From assembly GCF_029893635.1 (NCBI RefSeq), contig NZ_JARXYR010000002.1, positions 3,199,001 to 3,263,000 of the forward strand: a stretch of 64,000 nt of DNA, written 5' to 3'. Shown one piece after another: positions 34,402 through 42,349 of this stretch (positions within the stretch are counted from its first letter, which is position 1; each line of letters begins with the position of its first letter). The translations under genes were made by a program, and so were the position numbers. A model generated the notes under the pieces. The model was not told where the DNA came from. It saw only the letters and a program-made list of their open reading frames with translations, and did not search any database. This stretch comes from Variovorax sp. TBS-050B (GTDB taxonomy: Bacteria > Pseudomonadota > Gammaproteobacteria > Burkholderiales > Burkholderiaceae_C).

Positions 34402-36867
34402 TCACGCCGTCTGCGGCTCCACCACCGCCACCGGCGTGAACTGCCGCACGTCCACCGACGCCTCCGCCGAGGCGAACCACGGATCGGGCTCCCCGTCCAG
34501 CGCGAACTGCAGCCGCTCCCACAGCGCCTTGCGCCCGGCCTCATCCTCCAGGATCTTCTTCTTCACGTAGTCCAGCCCCACGCGCCCGATGTAGTGCACC
34601 GTGCGCTCCAGGTACCAGCCCTCCTCGCGGTAGAGCTGCAGGAAGGCCCCCGAGTACTCCATCACCTCCGCGGCCGTCTTCACCTTCACCAGGAACTGCG
34701 CCACCTCGGTCTTGATCCCGCCGTTGCCGCCCACGTACAGCTCCCAGCCCGAATCCACCCCGATCACGCCCACGTCCTTGATGCCCGCCTCCGCGCAGTT
34801 GCGCGGGCAGCCCGAGACCGCCAGCTTCACCTTGTGCGGCGCGTACATCGCCCACAGCGCGCGCTCCAGGTCCTTGCCCATCTGCGTGGAGTCCTGCGTG
34901 CCGAAGCGGCACCACTCGCTGCCCACGCAGGTCTTCACCGTGCGCAGGCTCTTCGCGTACGCGAAGCCCGAGGGCATGCCGATGTCCTTCCACACCCCGG
35001 CCAGGTCCTCCTTCTTCACCCCCAAGAGGTCGATGCGCTGGCCGCCCGTCACCTTCACCGTCGGAATCTTGTATTTGTCGGCCGCATCCGCGATGCGGCG
35101 CAGCTCGTCGGGCGTGGTGTGGCCGCCCCACATGCGCGGGATCACCGAGTAGGTGCCGTCCTTCTGGATGTTCGCGTGGCTGCGCTCGTTGACGAAGCGG
35201 CTCTGCGGATCGTCCTTCGCCTCCTTGGGCCAGGTGCTGATCAGGTAGTAGTTGATCGCCGGGCGGCAGGTCGCGCAGCCGTCCGGGGTGCGCCAGCCCA
35301 TGCCGCGGTACACCGCCTCGTGGGTGAGCCAGTGCTCGCGGCGGATCGCCTCGCGCACGTCCTGGTGGCTCGCATCGGTGCAGCCGCAGACCGCCTTCTT
35401 CTTCGGCGTGGCCGAGTAGTCGCCGCCGGCGGTGAACATCAGGATCTGCTCCACCAGCCCGGTGCAGGAGCCGCAGCTCGCGCTCGCCTTGGTGTGCTTC
35501 TTCACCTCGTCGAGCGTGAAGAGGCCCTTCTCCTTGATCGCCTTGCAGATCGTGCCCTTGGTCACACCGTTGCAGCCGCACACCTCGGCCTCGTCGGGCA
35601 TGCTGGCGGCCTTGTTGTGGCCCTCGTGGCCGGTGTCGCCGATGTTCGACTCGCCGAACATCAGCTTGTCGCGGATGTCGCTCACGCTGCGCCCGTCGCG
35701 CAGGAGCTTGAAGTACCAGCTGCCGTCCACCGTGTCGCCGTACAGGCAGGCGCCCACGAGCTTGTCGTCCTTGATGACGAGCTTCTTGTAGACCCCGCCG
35801 AAGGGGTCGCTCATGACGATCTCCTCGGTGCCTTCGCCGCCCATGAACTCGCCCGCGGAGAAGAGGTCGATGCCCGTGACCTTGAGCTTGGTGGAGGTGA
35901 GCGAGCCCAGGTAGCGGCCGATGCCGAACTGCGCGAGGTGATTGGCTGCGACCTTGGCCTGCTCGAAGAGCGGGGCGACGAGCCCGTAGGCGATCCCGCG
36001 GTGGGCGGCGCATTCGCCGACCGAGTAGATGCGCGCATCGGTCACGGTCTGCATGGTGTCGGTGACGACGATGCCGCGGTTGCAGTGCAGCCGCATCTTC
36101 TCGGCGAGTTCGGTGTTGGGGCGGATGCCCACGGCCATGACGACGAGGTCGGCGGGCAGCTCGGTGCCGTCCTTGAAGCGGATGGCCTTGACGCGGCCGT
36201 CCTCGCCACCCACCAGCTCCTGCGTCTGCGCACCCATCATGAACTTCAGGCCGCGGTCCTCGAGCGACTTCTGCAGCAGCCGGCCCGCGACGTCGTCGAG
36301 CTGGCGCTCCATGAGCCAGGGCATGACGTGCACGACGGTGACGTTCATGCCGCGCAGCATGAGGCCGTTGGCGGCTTCGAGGCCGAGCAGGCCGCCGCCG
36401 ATGACGACGGCGTTCTTGTGGGTGCGCGCGGCCTCGATCATGTAGTCGGTGTCGGCGATGTCGCGGTAGGCGATGACGCCCTTCAGGTCCTTGCCGGGCA
36501 CGGGCAGCATGAAGGGGTTGGAGCCGGTGCACAGCAGCAGGCGGTCGTAGGCGGCTTCGGTGACGGCGCCTTCGGCGTCCACGGCGCGCACGATGCGCTT
36601 GACGCGGTCGACCTCGACGACCTTCTTGCCCGCATGCAGGGTGATGCCGTTGTCGCGGTACCAGGCCCAGTCGTTGAGCACGATCTCGTCGAGGGTCTGC
36701 TCGCCCGCGAGCACGGGCGACAGGAGGATGCGGTTGTAGTTGGGATGCGGCTCGGCACCGAAGACGGTGATGTCGTAGAGCTCGGGCGCGAGCTTGAGCA
36801 GCTCCTCCAGCGTGCGCACGCCGGCCATGCCGTTGCCGACCATCACGAGCTTGAGCTTTTGAGTCAT
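34402..36867 (-). CDS. nirB: nitrite reductase [NAD(P)H] large subunit
   Basis: The 821-residue enzyme reduces nitrite to ammonia with NAD(P)H. Domains in order: FAD/NAD(P)-binding (1 to about 300, VGNGMAGVRTLEE and GLLGLEAANGLMLRG), then two BFD-type [2Fe-2S] regions (CGCNGVTKG...CGSCTG and CGCTDASHQ...GCATCRP), then a sulfite/nitrite reductase ferredoxin-like half. The siroheme-[4Fe-4S] cysteines are C647, C653, C687 and C691 (CVGSEWC and CPRNC). It is the first gene of the leftward operon nirB-nirD-nasA-ybiB-cobA. No promoter is recognised in the 39 bp before it. Confidence 0.96.
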   Translation of the reverse strand: MTQKLKLVMVGNGMAGVRTLEELLKLAPELYDITVFGAEPHPNYNRILLSPVLAGEQTLDEIVLNDWAWYRDNGITLHAGKKVVEVDRVKRIVRAVDAEGAVTEAAYDRLLLCTGSNPFMLPVPGKDLKGVIAYRDIADTDYMIEAARTHKNAVVIGGGLLGLEAANGLMLRGMNVTVVHVMPWLMERQLDDVAGRLLQKSLEDRGLKFMMGAQTQELVGGEDGRVKAIRFKDGTELPADLVVMAVGIRPNTELAEKMRLHCNRGIVVTDTMQTVTDARIYSVGECAAHRGIAYGLVAPLFEQAKVAANHLAQFGIGRYLGSLTSTKLKVTGIDLFSAGEFMGGEGTEEIVMSDPFGGVYKKLVIKDDKLVGACLYGDTVDGSWYFKLLRDGRSVSDIRDKLMFGESNIGDTGHEGHNKAASMPDEAEVCGCNGVTKGTICKAIKEKGLFTLDEVKKHTKASASCGSCTGLVEQILMFTAGGDYSATPKKKAVCGCTDASHQDVREAIRREHWLTHEAVYRGMGWRTPDGCATCRPAINYYLISTWPKEAKDDPQSRFVNERSHANIQKDGTYSVIPRMWGGHTTPDELRRIADAADKYKIPTVKVTGGQRIDLLGVKKEDLAGVWKDIGMPSGFAYAKSLRTVKTCVGSEWCRFGTQDSTQMGKDLERALWAMYAPHKVKLAVSGCPRNCAEAGIKDVGVIGVDSGWELYVGGNGGIKTEVAQFLVKVKTAAEVMEYSGAFLQLYREEGWYLERTVHYIGRVGLDYVKKKILEDEAGRKALWERLQFALDGEPDPWFASAEASVDVRQFTPVAVVEPQTA

Positions 36868-36906
36868 GGGGTGGGGCCTTTCGAGGAATCAGGGCAGGGG
36901 ACGCCC

Positions 36907-38622
36907 ATGGACAATGGCGCCATGAGCTTTGAAGTGGACATCGGCTACAGCAGCCAGCGCGGGCCGCGCGAGGTGAACGAGGACTTCGCCGGCGCGGTCG
37001 ATGCGCCGCCGGGCGACGAGTCGCGCGGGCTCATCGCGGCCATTGCCGACGGCGTGTCCACGGGCGGCCGCGGCCAGGAGGCGGCGCAGACCACGGTGAT
37101 GGGGCTGCTGGCCGACTACTTCGCGACGCCGGCCACCTGGGAGCCGACGGCCGCGCTCGACCGGCTGATCGCCGCGCAGAACGCCTGGCTCGCCGACCAC
37201 AACCGCCGCCGCCAGGGCGGCGCGACCGCACTGACCACGCTGACCGCCCTCGTGCTGCACGGCCAGAGCTACACGCTCGCGCACGTGGGCGACACGCGCG
37301 CATGGCGCGTGCGCGACGCGGACGAGCCGGCGCTGCCGCTCACGCAGGACCATGCCTTCGAGCATCCGGACATGCGCAGCCGCCTCACGCGCGCGATCGG
37401 CCTCGACGACCAGGTGCGCGTGGACTATGCGCAGGGCGACGTGCGCGTGGGCGACTGCTTCGTGCTCACCTCCGACGGCGTGCACGGCGTGCTCAAGCCG
37501 CAGCGCCTTGCCGCGCTGGCACTGCGCGGCAGCGCCGGGGAGGCGAGCGGGGCGCTGGTGCAGGCGGCGCTCGAGGCCGGCACGCGCGACAACGCGACCG
37601 CGCTGGTGATCCGCGTGGTCGGCCTCGACGCGCGGCAGCTCGACGACGAACTCGGCGATGGCCGCCGGCTCGCGCCGCCGCCGCTCCTGAAGGTGGGCGA
37701 CGTGCTCGACGGCCATGTGATCACCGCGCTCGTGGCCGACACCGGCGTGCACCTGCTCTACCAGGCGCGCAAGGCGGGCAGCCGCGAGCTGGTCGCGATC
37801 AAGACCCTGCATCCCTCGCGCGCGAGCGACCCGCAGGAGCGCGCGATGCTCGCGCACGAGGCCTGGCTCGGCCTGCGCGTCGGCAGCAGCGGCCTGGTGC
37901 GCGTGCACGAGCGGGCCGGGGACGCGAGCGCGCTCTACGTCGTGTTCGACTGGCATGGCGGGCGCACGCTGGAGCAGATGCGCAAGTCCGGCGCGCGCGG
38001 CAACGTGGCCGAGGTGGTCGCGGCCGCCATCGAGATCACCAAGGCCCTGGGCCGGCTGCACCGCCACGGCGTGGTGCATCGCGACATCAAGCCCGCGAAC
38101 CTGCACCTGGGCGACGACGGCCGCTGGCGCATCCTCGACCTGGGCGTGGCGCTCTCCGGCCGCGAAGGCGCGGCGCAGCGCGAGCTGCATGCCGGCACGC
38201 CGAGCTACATCAACCCGGAGCAGTGGGAGGGCGCGCCGGCCGATGCCGGCAGCGACCTGTTCGCGCTCGGCGCCACGCTCTACCAGTGGCTCGGCGGCCA
38301 TCTGCCGTACGGCGAGATCGAGCCCTACCAGGTGGCGCGCTACCGGCGCGACCCCGTGGCGCTCTCGCGTCTGCGGCCCGACGTGCCGGTGTGGCTCGAC
38401 CACCTGGTGCGCAAGGCGGTGGCACGCGATCCGCGCGAGCGCTTCGAGACTGCCGAGGAAATGCTGCTGGCGCTCGAGCGCGGCGCCTCGCGCCCCGTGA
38501 GCGCGCCCGCCGCCACGCCGCTGATCCGGCGCGATCCGGCCGCGCTCTGGAAGATCGCGCTGGCCGTGTCGCTGCTGTTCAACGCACTGCTCGTGCTCTG
38601 GCTGCTGTTCCTGCCGCGCTGA
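36907..38622 (+). CDS. bifunctional PP2C-type phosphatase / Ser-Thr protein kinase
   Basis: The 571-residue fusion has a PP2C domain first (about 8-245) with metal-binding acidic residues at D48 in IADGV, D190 and D228. The eukaryotic-like kinase follows (about 262-520): Lys299 in VAIKTLH, HRD at 391-393 and a DLG metal motif at 411-413. A membrane anchor is at the C-terminus (545-570). A single polypeptide that can both add and remove phosphate is thus tethered to the inner membrane. It sits between nirB and narK, 39 bp from nirB and divergent from it. Its target and role in nitrate use are unknown. Confidence 0.9.
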   Translation: MDNGAMSFEVDIGYSSQRGPREVNEDFAGAVDAPPGDESRGLIAAIADGVSTGGRGQEAAQTTVMGLLADYFATPATWEPTAALDRLIAAQNAWLADHNRRRQGGATALTTLTALVLHGQSYTLAHVGDTRAWRVRDADEPALPLTQDHAFEHPDMRSRLTRAIGLDDQVRVDYAQGDVRVGDCFVLTSDGVHGVLKPQRLAALALRGSAGEASGALVQAALEAGTRDNATALVIRVVGLDARQLDDELGDGRRLAPPPLLKVGDVLDGHVITALVADTGVHLLYQARKAGSRELVAIKTLHPSRASDPQERAMLAHEAWLGLRVGSSGLVRVHERAGDASALYVVFDWHGGRTLEQMRKSGARGNVAEVVAAAIEITKALGRLHRHGVVHRDIKPANLHLGDDGRWRILDLGVALSGREGAAQRELHAGTPSYINPEQWEGAPADAGSDLFALGATLYQWLGGHLPYGEIEPYQVARYRRDPVALSRLRPDVPVWLDHLVRKAVARDPRERFETAEEMLLALERGASRPVSAPAATPLIRRDPAALWKIALAVSLLFNALLVLWLLFLPR

Positions 38623-38639
38623 GGGCGGGCGCGGCGCGT

Positions 38640-39905
38640 TCATGGCCGGGCCGCCTTTCGCGCGGCGCCGTAAGCAGCGTCGGCGGGCGCGGGCGAGGTG
38701 CGTGCGCGACCGCCTTTCTCGGCCCAGGTGCGGGTCCAGCGGATCTGCATCACGCGCATGACGCCGAGCATCACGAGCGAGAGCGCCGCGAAGAACACGA
38801 AGCCCCAGACGTAGCTGCCGAGGTACTGCTTCGACAGGCCCATGGCGTTGGGCACCAGGCCGCCGCCGAGCGCGCCGATCTCGCCGATCATCGAGCCGGC
38901 CACCGCGGTGCTCATGGGCCAGCGCAGCGGCACCAGCTGGAACAGCGCGCCGTTGCCCGCGCCCAGCGCCGCGAAGCACACGATCAGGAGCAGCGTGGTG
39001 AGCGTGAGCGAGGCCGACGACACGCCCACCAGCGCGAGCCCGATCGCCACCACCAGCAGCACCACGGTGAGCGTGTTCACGCCGCCCCAGCGGTCGGAGA
39101 TCCAGCCGCCGACGATGCGCACCGCCGCGCCCATGAAGGCCGCGAGCATCGTGAGCTGGCCCGCCTGCACCTTGCTGACGCCGAACTGTTCGTAGTAGTA
39201 GGAGGGCAGGAAGGTGGTGAGCCCGATGAAGCCGCCGAAGGTCACGCCGTAGATCAGGCTGAACACCCAGCCGTCCTTCTCGAACAGGCAGGCGATGTGT
39301 TCGCGAAAGCTCGCATGGCTGTCCACGTCGGGCGGCTCCTTCGCGAACAGGATCATCACCACCATCGGCAGCAGGATCGCGCCCGCGGCCACGCCGTAGA
39401 CGCTCTGCCAGCCCAGCCATTGCGCGAGCGGCGGCGCCACCAGCACCGACACCGCGGTGCCCACGTTGCCCGCGCCCACCAGGCCCATCGCCAGGCCCTT
39501 GTGCTGCGGCGGGAACCAGCCCGAGCCCAGCGACAGCGCCACGCCGAAGCTCGCGCCCGCGATGCCCAGCAGCACGCCCATCGCGAGCAGGTCGTTGAAG
39601 CTCTTGACGAAGAAGAAGCCGAACAGCATCGCCACCGCGATCAGGCCCATCTCGACCAGCGTGGCCTTCTTGCGGCCGATGTACTGCGAGAGGATGCCGA
39701 GCGGGAAGCGCATCAGCGCGCCCGCGATGATCGGCACCGAGAGCATCAGCCCCTTCTGCGCCGGCGAGAGGTCGAAGCTCTCGCCGATGAACGGCGCCAT
39801 CGCGCCGTTGAGCACCCAGATGCAGCAGGAGAACGAGAAGTACAGAAAGGCCGCGAACAGCGTCGGGCTGTGGCCGGACTGCAAGAAGTTCTTGAAACTG
39901 GACAT
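38640..39905 (-). CDS. narK: nitrate/nitrite MFS transporter NarK
   Basis: The 421-residue major facilitator protein has about 12 helices. Nitrate porter motifs are present: FSFSCCIWVLNGAMAPFIG in helix 1, GAGNVGTAVSVLVAPPLA (the Gly-rich nitrate signature) and a second FAALGAGNGALFQLVPLR. It brings nitrate in or exchanges nitrite. The ATG at 39905 is used; an in-frame TTG at 39914 is an alternative. It has no neighbour on the same strand close upstream and is preceded by a 190-base leader with a sigma-54 promoter and an intrinsic terminator. It ends 17 bp from the convergent kinase gene. Confidence 0.94.
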   Translation of the reverse strand: MSSFKNFLQSGHSPTLFAAFLYFSFSCCIWVLNGAMAPFIGESFDLSPAQKGLMLSVPIIAGALMRFPLGILSQYIGRKKATLVEMGLIAVAMLFGFFFVKSFNDLLAMGVLLGIAGASFGVALSLGSGWFPPQHKGLAMGLVGAGNVGTAVSVLVAPPLAQWLGWQSVYGVAAGAILLPMVVMILFAKEPPDVDSHASFREHIACLFEKDGWVFSLIYGVTFGGFIGLTTFLPSYYYEQFGVSKVQAGQLTMLAAFMGAAVRIVGGWISDRWGGVNTLTVVLLVVAIGLALVGVSSASLTLTTLLLIVCFAALGAGNGALFQLVPLRWPMSTAVAGSMIGEIGALGGGLVPNAMGLSKQYLGSYVWGFVFFAALSLVMLGVMRVMQIRWTRTWAEKGGRARTSPAPADAAYGAARKAARP

Positions 39906-39920
39906 GGCGTTCAACGATGC

Positions 39921-39942
39921 AAAAAAGCCGCCGCGCGGCCTC
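39921..39942 (-). terminator. attenuator-type terminator just upstream of narK
   Basis: On the minus strand, GCCG-CGCGG-CGGC (39939-39927) is extended outward by G-U and A-U pairs and followed directly by TTTTTT (39926-39921). It ends 15 bases before the narK ATG, after the promoter and not after a gene. It should stop transcription unless an antiterminator acts. Confidence 0.65.
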
Positions 39943-40016
39943 GGGGGAGGACGCGTCGGCGGAAGGGGGTGGAAACGGGGTGCCGGCGGCGGATGCCGTC
40001 GGCGTGGCGGTGCGTT

Positions 40017-40066
40017 CCGGCGTGTGCATCGCCGGGACGGATGCCGCAGGCTGTTGCTGCTGCGGC
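40017..40066 (-). other. two further hairpins in the narK leader
   Basis: Minus strand: GCCGCAG pairs with CTGCGGC around a 10-base loop (40066-40043), and CCGGCG pairs with CGCCGG around a 7-base loop (40035-40017). Neither has the hexaloop form, so neither is a clear second ANTAR binding site. They may compete with the terminator stem or mark the second half of a binding site. Confidence 0.45.
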
Positions 40067-40078
40067 GGCTTCACCAAA

Positions 40079-40098
40079 GCGGTGCTTCGTTACACCGC
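40079..40098 (-). promoter_or_regulatory. ANTAR-type hexaloop hairpin in the narK leader
   Basis: Minus strand: GCGGTGT pairs with GCACCGC (six Watson-Crick pairs plus one U-G closing pair) around the six-base loop AACGAA. The loop fits AxxGxx, the form described for RNA hairpins bound by ANTAR proteins. It begins at about +2 of the predicted transcript. Confidence 0.65.
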
Positions 40099-40108
40099 GG
40101 CCCGTTTC

Positions 40109-40125
40109 ATGCAAGAGGCGTGCCC
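40109..40125 (-). promoter_or_regulatory. sigma-54 promoter of narK
   Basis: Minus strand: GGGCACG-CCTC-TTGCAT. This matches the consensus TGGCACG-N4-TTGCW at every position except the first. The -12 C is at 40111, giving a start near 40099, one base before the hexaloop hairpin. No well-spaced NtrC site was found in the 200 bp upstream. Confidence 0.7.
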
Positions 40126-40183
40126 GCGGACCGGCGCTGGCCTGGCCTATGCTCGGGCTGCGCTCCCATCCTCCGTTGCCACG

Positions 40184-41470
40184 ATGTCCCTTCTCGTTGT
40201 CCTGCCCGATGAACCTGCCGGCGCCGCGCTGCCCGAGGCGCTCGCACATGCGCTGTCGGAGGCCGGCCTCGCGGTCTGCGGCTGCACCGATGCGGCCGGC
40301 TTCGCGCGGCAGGTCGAGGCGCTCGCCCCGCGGCAGGCGCTGATCTGCCAGCCCCGGCCGACGCCCGCGCTGCTCGAATGCCTGCGCGCATGGGCCGGCC
40401 GGCCGCCCTGCGCGCTGAGCCTGGCGAGCGCGCCGCTCGATGCCGCGCAGCACGAGGAACTGGCCGCGCTCGGGCTGCATGCCTGGCTGCGGCTCGATGC
40501 GGGGGAGGCCGTCGACGCCGCTTCGTTCGCGGCGCTCGTGGTCCGCGCGCAGGCGCGCTGGCAGCGCGAGAGCGCATTGCGCACCGAACTGGAGAACCTG
40601 CGCACCCGCATGGACGAGCGCAAATGGGTCGATCGCGCCAAGGGCCTGCTGATGTCGGCGCGCGGGATCGGCGAGGACGAGGCTTTCGGCCTGCTGCGCG
40701 GCGCCGCGATGCACGCCAACCTGCGGCTCGGCGAGGTCTCGCGCTCGGTGATCGAGGCCGCGCAGTGGGCCGATGCCATCAACCGCGCGGGCCAGCTGCG
40801 CATGCTGTCGCAGCGGCTGGTGCGGCTGGCGGCGCAGCTGCTCGGCAACGTCGAGGCCCAGCGCGCACGGCTGCTGCGGACGCAGTCGGCCGAGCGGGTG
40901 CAGCAGAACCTCGATCATCTCGCCGCCCTCGGGCTGGAAGGCACCGGTGCGCAGGCGCTCGCCGAGGCGCAGGACGCATGGCAGGCACTCTCGGCCGCGC
41001 TCGCGGCGCGTTCGAGCGCGGCCGGCCTGGCCGAGATCGACCAGCGCGCCGAGATGCTGCTCGCCGCGGCCGAGGCGCTGACCGAGGCGCTCGAAGCCTC
41101 GGGCGGGCGGCGCGCGCTGCGCATCGTGAACATCTGCGGCCGCCAGCGCATGCGCGCGCAGCGGCTCGCGAAGGATGCGCTGCTGGTCTCGGTGCTCAAG
41201 GCACAGGCCGCCAACGCGCGGCTGCTGCCGACGATGAGCGAATTCGAGAGCGCGCTCGCCGAACTGGAGCAGGCGCCGCTCAGCAGCACCGAGATCCGCG
41301 CCGCGCTCGCGAATGCGCGCGACGAGTGGCTGCGGCTGGTGGGCGGCGTGCGCATGCTCGACAGTGCCGAGGGCCGCGCCACCCTGGTGCGCGCGAGCGA
41401 GACGCTGCTCGACACCTTCGAGCGCCTGACCGGCTGGTACGAACACAGCCTGCAGGTCATCATGTCTTGA
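40184..41470 (+). CDS. pseudo-receiver/ANTAR/double PilJ-like protein, probable nitrate-responsive antiterminator
   Basis: The 428-residue soluble protein starts with a receiver-like domain (1 to about 125) that lacks the phosphoacceptor Asp (the place reads QALICQPRP). An ANTAR RNA-binding domain follows (about 140-192, MDERKWVDRAKGLLMSARG and EDEAFGLLRGAAMHANLRLGEV). Two helical PilJ-like modules complete it. The first contains INRAGQLRMLSQRL (200-212), close to the nitrate-binding P-box of NarX/NarQ, and the second VNICGRQRMRAQRLA (315-329). This suggests nitrate sensing coupled to RNA binding in one chain. It is divergent from narK, whose leader has an ANTAR-type hairpin. No clear Shine-Dalgarno; the start could be upstream. 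Confidence 0.82.
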   Translation: MSLLVVLPDEPAGAALPEALAHALSEAGLAVCGCTDAAGFARQVEALAPRQALICQPRPTPALLECLRAWAGRPPCALSLASAPLDAAQHEELAALGLHAWLRLDAGEAVDAASFAALVVRAQARWQRESALRTELENLRTRMDERKWVDRAKGLLMSARGIGEDEAFGLLRGAAMHANLRLGEVSRSVIEAAQWADAINRAGQLRMLSQRLVRLAAQLLGNVEAQRARLLRTQSAERVQQNLDHLAALGLEGTGAQALAEAQDAWQALSAALAARSSAAGLAEIDQRAEMLLAAAEALTEALEASGGRRALRIVNICGRQRMRAQRLAKDALLVSVLKAQAANARLLPTMSEFESALAELEQAPLSSTEIRAALANARDEWLRLVGGVRMLDSAEGRATLVRASETLLDTFERLTGWYEHSLQVIMS

Positions 41471-41510
41471 AGACTGGCAAACCCTAGGCTTCGCGCACTT
41501 CGTGTGGCGC

Positions 41511-42317
41511 TCAGGCCGCGGCTTTCTCCACGTGCGCCTGGCGCGTGTAGAGGAAGTCGATCACGGCCTTGCGCGCGTGCACGTAGGCCGGGTCCTCGGC
41601 GAGCTCGACGCGGCTGCGCGGGCGCGGGATGTCCACCGCCAGCACTTCGCCGATGGTCGCAGCCGGGCCGTTGGTGAGCATCACGATGCGGTCGCTCAGC
41701 AGCACCGCCTCGTCGACGTCGTGCGTGACCATGACCACCGTGCTCTGCGTCTTCTGCACGATGGCGAGCAGTTCGTCCTGGAGCTTGGCGCGCGTGAGCG
41801 CATCCAGCGCGCCGAAGGGCTCGTCCATCAGCAGCACCTTGGGTTCCATCGACAGCGCGCGCGCGATGCCCACGCGCTGCTTCATGCCGCCGGAGATCTC
41901 GCCGGGCCGCTTCTGCGCCGCGGCGGTGAGGCCCACCATCGCGAGCGCCGCGTCCGTGCGTGCGCGCAGCTGCGCCTTGCCCTCGGTGGCCGCGAACACG
42001 CGCTCGACCGCGAGGTACACGTTCTCGAAGCAGGTGAGCCAGGGCAGCAGCGAGTGGTTCTGGAACACCACCGCGCGCTCCGGGCCCGGGCCCCGGATCT
42101 CCTTGTTCGCGCACAGCAGCGCGCCTTCCGTGGGCGTGGTCAGCCCGGCGATCAGGTTCAGCAGCGTCGACTTGCCGCAGCCCGAGTGCCCGATCAGCGT
42201 GACGAACTCGCCTTTGGCGACGTTCAGGTTCACGCCCTTCAGCGCGACGAAGCGGCCCTTGGGCGTCTTGAAGGCCTGCTCGACGCCGTGGATCTCGATG
42301 TATTTGGTGTCGTTCAT
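41511..42317 (-). CDS. nrtC: nitrate ABC transporter ATP-binding protein
   Basis: The 268-residue ABC ATPase has Walker A GHSGCGKST, signature ISGGMKQR, Walker B VLLMDEP and switch His in THDVDEA. It resembles NrtD/SsuB-type ATPases of nitrate, sulfonate and taurine importers, without the substrate-binding-like C-terminal extension of cyanobacterial NrtC. It is third in the leftward operon nrtA-nrtB-nrtC (33 bp after nrtB). It drives nitrate import together with the permease. Confidence 0.9.
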   Translation of the reverse strand: MNDTKYIEIHGVEQAFKTPKGRFVALKGVNLNVAKGEFVTLIGHSGCGKSTLLNLIAGLTTPTEGALLCANKEIRGPGPERAVVFQNHSLLPWLTCFENVYLAVERVFAATEGKAQLRARTDAALAMVGLTAAAQKRPGEISGGMKQRVGIARALSMEPKVLLMDEPFGALDALTRAKLQDELLAIVQKTQSTVVMVTHDVDEAVLLSDRIVMLTNGPAATIGEVLAVDIPRPRSRVELAEDPAYVHARKAVIDFLYTRQAHVEKAAA

Positions 42318-42349
42318 GGTGATGTGCTCGGGTTCGGCTGTCCGTTTTC

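Noticed and set aside
34252..38622. Very long open frame on the plus strand across nirB and the kinase gene (over 1400 codons)
   Set aside because: The first part is the antisense of nirB, open because of high GC at third positions. Only the part from 36907 has recognisable domains.
40017..40066. Second ANTAR hexaloop hairpin in the narK leader
   Set aside because: Both hairpins are stable, but their loops have 10 and 7 bases and no A1/G4 hexaloop form; kept only as leader structure.
39917..40183. Upstream in-frame ATG that would add 89 residues to the ANTAR/PilJ-like protein
   Set aside because: The extension has no domain, contains a CCCC run and lies on the narK leader and promoter. The receiver fold begins at residue 1 of the chosen start. 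A start at 40109 cannot be fully excluded.
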